A stretch of DNA of 30,805 nucleotides from the IMG/VR virus record IMGVR_UViG_3300042691_036128, positions 1 through 30,805 of that record; one strand, written 5' to 3'. This document shows, in pieces, positions 1 through 7,123 of this stretch. Within the stretch, counting starts at the first letter, position 1. Each line of letters starts with the position of its first letter. Below the pieces are notes generated by a model. That model saw only the letters and a list, made by a program, of their open reading frames with translations. It did not search any database and had not been told where the DNA came from. A program made the translations under genes and the position numbers. Source of the DNA: a virus.

Positions 1-2
1 AA

Positions 3-416
3 GAAGGTGTCCTTGATAAAATCCTTCCTATTTGGAAAGCAAAAGGAAACGTTACTGACCCTGAAGTTGGGCGTGACTTGATTATTGAGTTAATTAAAGC
101 AAAAACACCACAAGGTAAAGAATATACGGTAGTACAAACTATTATGTACGATGACCCAGCACCAATCCACACTGACAAAGATATTATGGATGGATGGGTA
201 ACTGACGAACTTACTTGGAATGATGTTTATTCTAAAAAACCTGTTGAATACTTAGAGGCAGTTGCAATTGGAGAAACACCAATTTGGAACTCTGAACTTA
301 AAAAGTATGTTTATGGTGAAGAAGCTGAGATTTCATTAGGTGGAAACAAAAAAGAGGAAGTGTCAGTAGTTGACAAACAAGCAAATGACGAACCATCAGA
401 AGACCTTCCATTTTAA
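3..416 (+). CDS. 32: gp32-like single-stranded DNA-binding protein, 3' part only
   Basis: The gene is cut by the left edge of the window. The frame is open from base 3, and 137 codons precede the TAA. The visible part has a GRDLIIEL segment near residue 25 and a later TWNDVYSKKPVEYLEAVA stretch, which I read as the distal part of the gp32-type OB-fold core of T4-like phages. A low-complexity charged tail follows and ends in EPSEDLPF. The protein would coat single-stranded DNA at the fork and work with the recombinase, nuclease and helicase encoded just downstream. The acidic tail with a terminal Asp-Leu-Pro-Phe resembles the tip of bacterial SSB (Asp-Ile-Pro-Phe) more than the T4 gp32 tail. 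Assignment rests on the pattern, tail and neighbourhood; the zinc-binding and N-terminal parts lie outside the window, so another OB-fold protein is possible. Confidence 0.6.
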   Translation, partial: EGVLDKILPIWKAKGNVTDPEVGRDLIIELIKAKTPQGKEYTVVQTIMYDDPAPIHTDKDIMDGWVTDELTWNDVYSKKPVEYLEAVAIGETPIWNSELKKYVYGEEAEISLGGNKKEEVSVVDKQANDEPSEDLPF

Positions 417-427
417 TATAACACAAC

Positions 428-467
428 AACTTGGGTGTCTTTGTTGATACCCAAGTTTTTATTTTTT
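428..467 (+). terminator. Rho-independent terminator after the SSB gene
   Basis: A perfect 9-bp inverted repeat (AACTTGGGT at 428-436, ACCCAAGTT at 449-457) can be extended inward with a G-T pair and two more pairs, leaving a 6-nt loop. It is followed by a T-rich run (456-467). It lies 12 bases after the SSB stop and 20 bases before the recombinase start. It therefore probably ends or attenuates the abundant SSB transcript. Confidence 0.8.
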
Positions 468-486
468 ATCATTCATTAAAAAAAAT

Positions 487-1494
487 ATGGCAATTAAAAA
501 AAATGATTTTACATCACTGAAGAAGAAGTTTTCTACTTCAGCAAAATACAAACCACAAAGATTTTTTGATTTAGGTCAACCATTTTTAGATGCAGTTGGT
601 TTACCAGGTCCTGCTATGGGGCATATTAATATGTTTTTGGGTCACTCTGATACAGGTAAGACAACAGCACTTGTTAAAACTGCGGTTGATTCACAAAAGA
701 AAGGAATTCTTCCCGTGTTTATTATCACAGAACAAAAATGGAGTTTTGAACACGCAAAACTTATGGGGTTTCAGTGTGAAGAAGTTGTTGATGAAGAAAC
801 GGGAGAACTTGAATGGGACGGGTTTTATATATTCAACAATAACTTTGATTATATAGAACAAATTACCGACTACATTAATAGTTTGTTGGATGCACAAGAA
901 AAAGGTGAATTGGATTATTCACTATGTATTATGTGGGATTCAGTAGGTTCTGTTCCTTGTAAGATGACTTATGAAGGTAAGGGAGGTAAACAACACAATG
1001 CAAGTGTTTTAGCTGACAAGATTGGAATGGGAATCAACCAACGAATTTCAGGTTCACGTAAATCTGATTCTAAATACGAAAATACATTAATCATCGTTAA
1101 CCAACCTTGGGTTGAATTACCTGACAATCCATTTGGTCAACCAAAAATTAAGGCGAAAGGGGGTGAAGCTATTTGGTTAAACTCATCATTGGTATTCTTA
1201 TTTGGAAATCAAAAAGGTGCGGGAACGACAAAGATTACCGCAACTAAAGACAAAAGAACCGTGAAGTTTGCATCAAGAACAAAAGTGTCAGTTATGAAAA
1301 ACCACATCAATGGACTTGGTTTTGAAGATGGAAAGATTATCGTAACTCCACACGGGTTTTTACCCGGAAAAGAATCATCTGAAGAGAAGGCTTCAATTGA
1401 ACAATACAAAAAAGAATACGCTGAGTATTGGAAAGAAATAATCGGAGTTGATGGCGACTTTGATTTGAAAGCAGAAAAAGAAGAAGTAGATTAG
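487..1494 (+). CDS. uvsX: UvsX/RecA-family recombinase
   Basis: Strand-exchange ATPase of phage recombination-dependent replication and repair. The 335-aa product carries a Walker A motif GHSDTGKT at residues 52-59 and a Walker B strand LCIMWDSVG ending at Asp151. A conserved Glu (TEQKWSFE, 81-88) sits where RecA/UvsX has the catalytic glutamate that follows the second strand. A GGEAIW segment corresponds to the DNA-binding loop 2 region, and an acidic Glu/Lys-rich tail closes the protein. T4 UvsX is 391 aa, so this is a somewhat short version. The start ATG is preceded by an A-run with no Shine-Dalgarno sequence. It lies between an SSB and an RNase H-like nuclease, matching its role at the fork. 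Stop codon is TAG. Confidence 0.9.
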   Translation: MAIKKNDFTSLKKKFSTSAKYKPQRFFDLGQPFLDAVGLPGPAMGHINMFLGHSDTGKTTALVKTAVDSQKKGILPVFIITEQKWSFEHAKLMGFQCEEVVDEETGELEWDGFYIFNNNFDYIEQITDYINSLLDAQEKGELDYSLCIMWDSVGSVPCKMTYEGKGGKQHNASVLADKIGMGINQRISGSRKSDSKYENTLIIVNQPWVELPDNPFGQPKIKAKGGEAIWLNSSLVFLFGNQKGAGTTKITATKDKRTVKFASRTKVSVMKNHINGLGFEDGKIIVTPHGFLPGKESSEEKASIEQYKKEYAEYWKEIIGVDGDFDLKAEKEEVD

Positions 1495-1515
1495 TAACCC
1501 TTTGAATAATCTTAA

Positions 1516-2523
1516 ATGATTAAAACACTTTTGGTTGACGGAAACAACCTAGTTAAAATTGGATTTCACGGAGTAAAAGATTATTTTCACAATGGTGAAC
1601 ACGTTGGTGCTATTTGGCACTTTCTGAATACTTTACGTAGGTTCTTAGAGGAATCTAACTTTGACAAAATAGTTGTATTTTGGGATGGAGAAAACAGCAC
1701 TTCACCAAGAAGAATCGTCTATCCCAAATACAAACTTAATAGAAAACCGCTTGACAACGAGTTTAAAGAAGAATCCTTTGACAAACAAAGACAACGGGTT
1801 AAACAATACCTTGAAGAAATGTTTGTAAGACAAGTTGAGTTTGAAAATTCAGAAGCAGATGATTTGATTGCATATTATTGTAAAATATCAGAAAATGAAC
1901 ATAAAACAATTTTTAGTTCAGATAGGGATTTAACACAACTTATATCAGAAAAAGTAACCATCTATTCACCATCCGCTAAAAAGTATTACAGGAATGGTGA
2001 TAAGATTAAACTACATAATGTAGAGATACCACACTACAATATAAAAACATTCAAAATTGTATCGGGAGATAAATCAGATAACATTGATGGGATTTATTAT
2101 TTAGGTGAGAAAACTTTCGTTAAATTATTTCCTGAGATACTTGAAAAAGAGATTTCTTTTTCAGATATTTTAAAAAGAGGTGAAGAACTTTTAAAAGAAC
2201 AAAAAGATAATACTGCATTAAAAAATTTATTAACAGGAAAAACAAAAGAAGGTATTTTTGGAGATGAGTTTTTTGAAATAAATAAAAAAATTGTTGATTT
2301 ATCTGAACCACTAATAAGTGATGAAGGTAAAGAACTTGTTGAGTCTTATTACTCAGAATCATTAGACCCTGATGGGAGAGGTTATAAAAACCTTATAAGG
2401 ATGATGATGGAAGACGGACTCTTTAAGTACCTCCCAAAAGGAGACGAACAATGGGTTTACTTCTTAAAACCATTTTTAAAACTAACAAGAAAAGAAAAAT
2501 CAAAATTCAAATCAAACAAGTAA
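1516..2523 (+). CDS. rnh: T4 RNase H-like 5'-3' exonuclease (FEN family)
   Basis: Flap/5'-3' nuclease that removes RNA primers and trims 5' ends of Okazaki fragments. The 335-aa protein shows the acidic metal-binding residues of the family in order: Asp8 (VDGNNL), Asp57 (FWDGEN), Glu113-Asp115-Asp116 (SEADDLIAY), Asp136 and Asp138 (SSDRDL), then the helix-hairpin segment GDKSDNIDG (184-192) with Asp185 and Asp188. There is no polymerase domain, as in T4 RNase H (305 aa), so it is a stand-alone nuclease rather than a Pol I fragment. It starts 21 bases after the recombinase stop, and a 150-aa gene follows after 5 bases, suggesting one transcript. Confidence 0.88.
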   Translation: MIKTLLVDGNNLVKIGFHGVKDYFHNGEHVGAIWHFLNTLRRFLEESNFDKIVVFWDGENSTSPRRIVYPKYKLNRKPLDNEFKEESFDKQRQRVKQYLEEMFVRQVEFENSEADDLIAYYCKISENEHKTIFSSDRDLTQLISEKVTIYSPSAKKYYRNGDKIKLHNVEIPHYNIKTFKIVSGDKSDNIDGIYYLGEKTFVKLFPEILEKEISFSDILKRGEELLKEQKDNTALKNLLTGKTKEGIFGDEFFEINKKIVDLSEPLISDEGKELVESYYSESLDPDGRGYKNLIRMMMEDGLFKYLPKGDEQWVYFLKPFLKLTRKEKSKFKSNK

Positions 2524-2528
2524 AATTT

Positions 2529-2981
2529 ATGAAAGAGCAAAATGACGTAACAAAGGCAGAATTTTTAATCACGTTGAATGAAAATTTTGTTGTACAAAGA
2601 TTCTTCAATATTAAAGGATTTAACAACAAGGCAAAAAATAGTGTTGAGTTGTGTGAATTTATGAAAGAGTTATCCGATGATTTACAACTGAAGTTAAGAA
2701 ACAAGTCAGTTGTTTATATGTTAGAAAACAGATTTCAAATTGAAGAAGACCCATCTGTTTTAGAAACATCAAACACAGAAGGTCCTGAAGTATTTAACAT
2801 TATTTTAAGGATAGGTAATGAGACAATTTTTCATAGAATCATTGATGCTAAATTATACCCACCGAAGGTAAGATATACACTGGACATACGACCATCCATA
2901 AAAACAATATTGAGAGACCTCACTGACATTCTGTCAGGTAAAAATTTATCTTTCAACTACTTGAATTATTCATTTGCTTAA
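2529..2981 (+). CDS. Hypothetical 150-aa protein between rnh and helicase genes
   Basis: I do not recognise this protein. I choose the ATG at 2529, five bases after the nuclease stop, over an in-frame ATG at 2451 that would overlap the nuclease gene by 73 bases and add a lysine-rich run not typical of its neighbours. The protein is mixed alpha/beta in composition with no signal peptide, membrane segment or Cys motif. It has a helical KNSVELCEFMKEL stretch and a C-terminal part (IRPSIKTILRDLTDIL) that looks like an amphipathic helix. Its place between the primer-removal nuclease and the replicative helicase suggests a replication accessory role, perhaps a helicase loader or late-transcription/clamp partner, but nothing in the sequence proves this. 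Confidence 0.7.
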   Translation: MKEQNDVTKAEFLITLNENFVVQRFFNIKGFNNKAKNSVELCEFMKELSDDLQLKLRNKSVVYMLENRFQIEEDPSVLETSNTEGPEVFNIILRIGNETIFHRIIDAKLYPPKVRYTLDIRPSIKTILRDLTDILSGKNLSFNYLNYSFA

Positions 2982-2984
2982 TAC

Positions 2985-2999
2985 TATTTATTAATAAAT
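2985..2999 (+). promoter_or_regulatory. TATTTAT-type motif upstream of helicase gene
   Basis: TATTTATT at 2985-2992 lies inside a perfect 14-bp palindrome (ATTTATTAATAAAT, 2986-2999), 17 bases before the helicase ATG in a 28-base gap. The same core recurs ahead of several structural genes, and it may be a promoter element. The sequence is AT-rich, so chance remains possible. Confidence 0.3.
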
Positions 3000-3009
3000 C
3001 ACACAATTT

Positions 3010-4392
3010 ATGTCGGAAAAAATAAACTTCGGTTATTTAGGAAATACCTTTCAAATACAACTTTTAAACAACATAATAACATACAAAGATTTCTCAAATT
3101 CCATTATTGAAGTTATTGACCCACATTATTTTGATAATCAATATTTCAGAATCATTTGCCAAATGATAAAGGAATATTATACAAAATACGAACACACACC
3201 CACATTTGATACCCTTGAACAATTAACTAAGTCTGAAATTAGTTCGGCGATGGCACAAAAAAATATCTTGGACACAATCAATCAAGTCCAAGAAGTATCA
3301 GACGAAGGTTCAATATTTGTTCAAGAAAAGGCCTTAAAATTTTGCAAACAGCAAGAGCTCCAAAAAGTAATGACAAAAGCACAATCAATCATCGACAAAG
3401 GTGATTTTGAGAGTTATGATAAGTTAGAAGAAATGGTTAGGGGAGCACTTCAAGTAGGTGAAGTAGATAAGGGAACATCAGATGTGTTTTTTAATTTAGA
3501 TGAGGTATTGGATGACGATTACCGACACCCCATTCCAATTGGTGTCCCTGGCATTGACAATCTTTTAAAAGGAGGGTTAGCAAAAGGGGAAATCGGAGTA
3601 ATCCTTGCACCAACAGGGGTAGGTAAATCAACGTTTACAACCAAAATTGCAAATCACGCATTTAACTTAGGGTACAATGTCCTTCAAGTATTTTTTGAAG
3701 ACAACCCAAAAATTATCCAAAGAAAACACTTTACACTTTGGACTGGTATCCATCCTGATGATTTATCTGAAAGTAAAGATGAAGTAATGAGTAAGGTAAG
3801 ACACATTCAAACAACAAGAAAAAATAAGTTGATATTGAAAAAATTACCCTCAGATACTATTACAATGAATCAGATTAAAAATCAGATAAGAAAAATGATG
3901 GCTGAAGGGACTAAAATTGATATGGTCATTTTAGATTATATTGATTGTGTTGTACCAGACAAAATGTTAGGTGACGAATGGAAAAGTGAAGGTTCGGTTA
4001 TGAGAGGATTTGAAGCGATGTGTCACGAATTGGATATCGCGGGTTGGACGGCAACACAAGGTAATAGAAATTCAATATCATCTGATGTGGTAACAACAGA
4101 CCAAATGGGTGGGTCAATTAAAAAAGCACAAGTGGGGCACGTTATAATTACGGTAGCAAAGTCGTTACAACAAAAAGAAATGAATTTGGCTACAATTGCA
4201 ATTACAAAGTCCCGAATAGGTAAAGATGGAATAATATTTGAAAACTGTAAATTTGACAACGGTATGTTGGAAATTGATACAGAACAAAGTGTAACTTTCT
4301 TAGGTCTAGAAGAACAAAAAGAAGAAAGAAACCGTAGCAGAATTAAAGAGCTGTTAGAAAAAAAGAAACAAAAAGAACAACAAGAATCATAA
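3010..4392 (+). CDS. 41: Replicative DNA helicase, T4 gp41/DnaB type
   Basis: Hexameric 5'-3' helicase that unwinds the fork and partners a primase. The 460-aa length is close to T4 gp41 (475 aa). Residues 1-150 form a helical N-terminal domain. The RecA-like motor starts about residue 175 (IPIGVPGIDNLLKGGL). It has Walker A APTGVGKST at 200-208, the FFED segment at 228-231 with the catalytic-type glutamate, Walker B DMVILDYID at 304-312, and the sensor segment TATQGNRNS with Gln350. The C-terminus is a highly charged Lys/Glu/Gln-rich tail. No primase gene is visible in the window. A 24-base A/T-rich gap separates it from the ribonucleotide reductase gene. Confidence 0.9.
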   Translation: MSEKINFGYLGNTFQIQLLNNIITYKDFSNSIIEVIDPHYFDNQYFRIICQMIKEYYTKYEHTPTFDTLEQLTKSEISSAMAQKNILDTINQVQEVSDEGSIFVQEKALKFCKQQELQKVMTKAQSIIDKGDFESYDKLEEMVRGALQVGEVDKGTSDVFFNLDEVLDDDYRHPIPIGVPGIDNLLKGGLAKGEIGVILAPTGVGKSTFTTKIANHAFNLGYNVLQVFFEDNPKIIQRKHFTLWTGIHPDDLSESKDEVMSKVRHIQTTRKNKLILKKLPSDTITMNQIKNQIRKMMAEGTKIDMVILDYIDCVVPDKMLGDEWKSEGSVMRGFEAMCHELDIAGWTATQGNRNSISSDVVTTDQMGGSIKKAQVGHVIITVAKSLQQKEMNLATIAITKSRIGKDGIIFENCKFDNGMLEIDTEQSVTFLGLEEQKEERNRSRIKELLEKKKQKEQQES

Positions 4393-4416
4393 ATTAAATT
4401 ATTAAATTATATTAAA

Positions 4417-6276
4417 ATGGATATTTCGCAAAAAATATTAAGTGACATCACCGTCCATATGAAGTACGCTAAGTTTCTTCCAGAAAAACAAAGAAGAGAA
4501 ACGTGGGAAGAACTTGTAACACGTAATAAAGAAATGCATCAGAAAAAATACCCCCATATCAAAAACGAAATTGAAGAGGTGTATAAAATGGTGTACGATA
4601 AAAAAGTTTTACCTTCTATGAGGTCGTTACAATTTGGTGGAAAACCAATTGAGATTTCACCAAACAGAGTTTACAACTGTGCATATATGCCAATTGACCA
4701 CGTTGATGCTTTTTCTGAAACAATGTTTTTATTGTTGGGTGGAACAGGTGTGGGATATTCTGTACAAAAACACCACGTAGAAAAATTAGGTGAGATTAAA
4801 AAACCTAATCCAAATAGAACAAGAAGATACCTCATCGGAGATTCAATTGAAGGGTGGGCTGACGCAATCAAAGTATTAATGGAGTCCTACTTAGGTGCAA
4901 AATCATCAACACCAATTTTTGATTTTTCAGATATTCGTCACAAAGGTGCGATGCTTGTAACATCAGGAGGTAAGGCACCTGGACCACAACCACTAAAAGA
5001 TTGTATTCACAATATTACACGAGTACTTGACAACAAAAGTGATGGTGATAAGTTAACACCTATTGAAACTCACGATATTGTATGTCATATTGCAGATGCT
5101 GTACTTGCTGGTGGTATTCGTAGAGCTGCTCTTATTTCATTGTTTTCTGCCGATGATGAAGAAATGATTTCTTGTAAGTCAGGAAGTTGGTGGGAATCAA
5201 ATCCACAAAGAGGTAGAGCAAATAACTCAGCGGTTCTTCTTCGCCACAAAATCACAAAAGAATACTTTTTAGATTTGTGGAAAAGAATTGAATTATCAGG
5301 AGCAGGTGAACCTGGTATATATTTTTCTAACGACAAAGATTGGGGAACAAACCCTTGTTGTGAGATTGGACTTCGTCCTTATCAGTTCTGTAACTTATGT
5401 GAAGTAAATGCATCAGACATTGAATCACAAGAAGATTTTGAACAAAGAGTTAGAGCGGCAGCATTCATCGGAACACTTCAAGCAGGATATACCGATTTCC
5501 ATTATCTACGTGACATTTGGAAAAGAACTACAGAAAAAGATGCACTTATTGGTGTTGGTATGACTGGTATTGGTTCAGGGGTTGTTTTAGGATACGATAT
5601 GAAAAAAGCGGCAAAGGCAGTTAAAGAAGAAAACGAAAGAGTTGCAAAACTTATTGGAATTAACAAGGCAGCAAGAACAACAACCGTAAAACCTTCAGGA
5701 ACTTCATCATTAGTATTGGGAACATCATCAGGTATTCACGCTTGGCACAATGACTATTATTTAAGAAGAATCCGTGTAGGAAAAAATGAAGCGATTTATA
5801 ATTACTTATATATTAATCATCCTGAACTAATAGAAGATGAGTTTTTCAGACCACACGATACCGCAGTAATTACCATTCCACAGAGAGCACCTGAAGGTTC
5901 TATTATTAGACACGAATCTGTGTTCCAAATGTTAGAAAGAGTTAAGAAAGTATCACAAGAGTGGGTTAAGTTTGGACATCGTGGTGGGCAAAATTCACAC
6001 AATGTATCAGCAACCGTTTCAGTTAAAGAAGATGAATGGGAACTTGTTGGTGATTGGATGTGGAATAATAGAGATTTCTATAACGGACTTTCAGTACTAC
6101 CGTACAATGGGGGAACATACACACAAGCACCTTTTGAAGATTCTACAAAAGAACAATTTGAATCCTTGTTAGCGACACTTAAAGACGTTGACTTAACAAA
6201 AGTAGTTGAGTTACAAGATAACACAGACTTACGTGGTGAAGTGGCTTGTGCTGGTGGTGCTTGTGAAATTGTATAA
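4417..6276 (+). CDS. nrdJ: Adenosylcobalamin-dependent (class II) ribonucleotide reductase, monomeric type
   Basis: Makes deoxyribonucleotides for phage DNA using a radical generated from coenzyme B12. The 619-aa protein carries all residues expected from the Lactobacillus leichmannii enzyme (739 aa). Cys88 (VYNCAY) and Cys325 form the redox pair. Asn312, Cys314 and Glu316 in NPCCEIGL are the substrate-binding Asn, thiyl-radical Cys and catalytic Glu, with the same spacing (Cys314 to Cys325 is 11 residues). A C-terminal CxxxxC pair (Cys611, Cys616 in CAGGACEIV) relays reducing power. The phosphate-binding region is KPSGTSS. It is about 120 residues shorter than the model enzyme. Whether it prefers tri- or diphosphates cannot be read from the sequence. 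It depends on B12 supplied by the host or environment. No glutaredoxin or thioredoxin gene is nearby. Confidence 0.9.
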   Translation: MDISQKILSDITVHMKYAKFLPEKQRRETWEELVTRNKEMHQKKYPHIKNEIEEVYKMVYDKKVLPSMRSLQFGGKPIEISPNRVYNCAYMPIDHVDAFSETMFLLLGGTGVGYSVQKHHVEKLGEIKKPNPNRTRRYLIGDSIEGWADAIKVLMESYLGAKSSTPIFDFSDIRHKGAMLVTSGGKAPGPQPLKDCIHNITRVLDNKSDGDKLTPIETHDIVCHIADAVLAGGIRRAALISLFSADDEEMISCKSGSWWESNPQRGRANNSAVLLRHKITKEYFLDLWKRIELSGAGEPGIYFSNDKDWGTNPCCEIGLRPYQFCNLCEVNASDIESQEDFEQRVRAAAFIGTLQAGYTDFHYLRDIWKRTTEKDALIGVGMTGIGSGVVLGYDMKKAAKAVKEENERVAKLIGINKAARTTTVKPSGTSSLVLGTSSGIHAWHNDYYLRRIRVGKNEAIYNYLYINHPELIEDEFFRPHDTAVITIPQRAPEGSIIRHESVFQMLERVKKVSQEWVKFGHRGGQNSHNVSATVSVKEDEWELVGDWMWNNRDFYNGLSVLPYNGGTYTQAPFEDSTKEQFESLLATLKDVDLTKVVELQDNTDLRGEVACAGGACEIV

Positions 6277-6279
6277 ATT

Positions 6280-6363
6280 ATGGAAGTTAAATGGGGTAAC
6301 GATATAGCACTGACACAACAAATAATGTTGGCGTTATATAACATCAGAAAACAAAATGGATAA
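6280..6363 (+). CDS. 27-codon micro-ORF between nrdJ and the DUF5522 gene
   Basis: This short frame starts 3 bases after the reductase stop with ATG in an A/T context (ataaattATG). It encodes 27 residues beginning MEVKWGNDIALTQQ and ends at a TAA that overlaps the next gene's start by 8 bases. The overlap size is the same as at three other junctions in this window (14032-14039, 15764-15771, 24258-24265), and the gap would otherwise be 79 bases of unexplained sequence. The peptide would be one amphipathic helix. Function unknown; it could also be a leader that couples translation of the following gene. Confidence 0.45.
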   Translation: MEVKWGNDIALTQQIMLALYNIRKQNG

Positions 6364-6577
6364 TATGATACAGTCGGTACACAAAGATTGGATACAAGAA
6401 ATGTATATTAGGGAATTTGTAAAACCTAAATTACAACAGACAGATTTCTATTGGGAAAATGGTAAGATGGTTATGACAGAATCTTACCATAAACGTAGAG
6501 GAAGTTGTTGTGGTTCTGGATGTTTACATTGTCCGTATGAACCAAAACATCAAAAAGGTAATACCACTCTTAAATAA
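6356..6577 (+). CDS. DUF5522 family small Cys-motif protein
   Basis: A 73-aa protein with the signature of the DUF5522 family: YWENGKMVMTESYHKRRG followed by CCGSGCLHCPYEP (Cys at about residues 51, 52, 56 and 59, His58). Family members are small proteins common in Bacteroidota, with no experimentally established role that I know of. The four closely spaced cysteines suggest metal binding or redox chemistry. Position directly behind the ribonucleotide reductase makes a link to thiol supply conceivable, but that is inference from context only. An additional in-frame ATG follows at codon 4. It is the last gene before the terminator at 6583-6614. Confidence 0.8.
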   Translation: MDNMIQSVHKDWIQEMYIREFVKPKLQQTDFYWENGKMVMTESYHKRRGSCCGSGCLHCPYEPKHQKGNTTLK

Positions 6578-6582
6578 AAATT

Positions 6583-6614
6583 AACCCCACTACTAACGTG
6601 GGGTTTTTTGTTTT
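6583..6614 (+). terminator. Rho-independent terminator closing the replication module
   Basis: An 8-bp stem (AACCCCAC at 6583-6590, GTGGGGTT at 6598-6605) with a 7-nt loop and a following T-run (TTTTTTGTTTT to 6614) forms a textbook terminator. It marks the border between the nucleotide/replication genes and the baseplate genes. Confidence 0.9.
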
Positions 6615-6618
6615 AATG

Positions 6619-6652
6619 TATTTATTAGAAAATATATTACATTATATTTATT
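6619..6652 (+). promoter_or_regulatory. Two TATTTATT motifs upstream of the baseplate module
   Basis: TATTTATT occurs at 6619-6626 and again at 6645-6652, between the terminator and the gp25 start at 6657. A new promoter is expected here because the terminator separates the modules. The motif is shared with other gaps ahead of structural genes. Only one of the two copies need be functional. Confidence 0.4.
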
Positions 6653-6656
6653 TTAT

Positions 6657-7121
6657 ATGGCAAATGGTATTACATATGGTATAAATTTCCCGTTCCGAGA
6701 AAGTTCAAGAGGGGATTATTTATTGTTAACTGAGTTGGCAAGTGACGAGATTCGCACCAATTTATTACATTTGATTTTAACAAGAAAAGGTAGTAGATAT
6801 TATCTACCTGATTTCGGAACAAGAATTTATGAATACTTATTTGAGCCTTTAGATGGTGAGACTTTTGAATCAATAAAGGCCGATATTGAACAACAAGTTC
6901 AAACCTATATCCCAAATTTAACAATTAATAGTATAACAATACAACCCTATACTGAAACAGATGAAGTTGCAGGTCAGTTGGATTATGAATTACTTGGACA
7001 AGCAAGTATTTATAGAGTTCCTGGTGCTAATACGGCTGAATATACAGCAAAAATTAAAATTGACTACACCGACGAAAACAAGGCGTTTGGTGGAAGAGAG
7101 TTTGTTATTATAAACATATAA
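6657..7121 (+). CDS. 25: Baseplate wedge protein, gp25/TssE-like
   Basis: A 154-aa homologue of T4 gp25 (132 aa), the small wedge subunit that links the baseplate to the contractile sheath. The family core is clear: an N-terminal helix region (LASDEIRTNLLHLILTRKG, about 27-45), then RYYLPDFGTRIYEYLFEP (47-64), which contains the Pro-Asp-Phe-Gly and Phe-Glu-Pro signature. A short beta-rich C-terminal extension follows, ending FVIINI. The gp6 gene starts two bases after its stop, as expected since the two proteins assemble into the same wedge. Confidence 0.9.
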   Translation: MANGITYGINFPFRESSRGDYLLLTELASDEIRTNLLHLILTRKGSRYYLPDFGTRIYEYLFEPLDGETFESIKADIEQQVQTYIPNLTINSITIQPYTETDEVAGQLDYELLGQASIYRVPGANTAEYTAKIKIDYTDENKAFGGREFVIINI

Positions 7122-7123
7122 CT

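Noticed and set aside
2451-2528. Upstream ATG extending the 150-aa gene
   Set aside because: It would overlap the nuclease gene by 73 bases and add a Lys-rich run; the ATG at 2529 gives the close spacing seen elsewhere.
5085-5336. Minus-strand frames opposite nrdJ, gp6 and the large structural genes
   Set aside because: All are short, lack recognisable motifs and lie opposite strongly supported genes.
1-6577. Cyanophage origin, suggested by the T4-like core genes
   Set aside because: No photosynthesis or carbon-metabolism genes are present, and DUF5522, SprB repeats and start contexts point to Bacteroidota.
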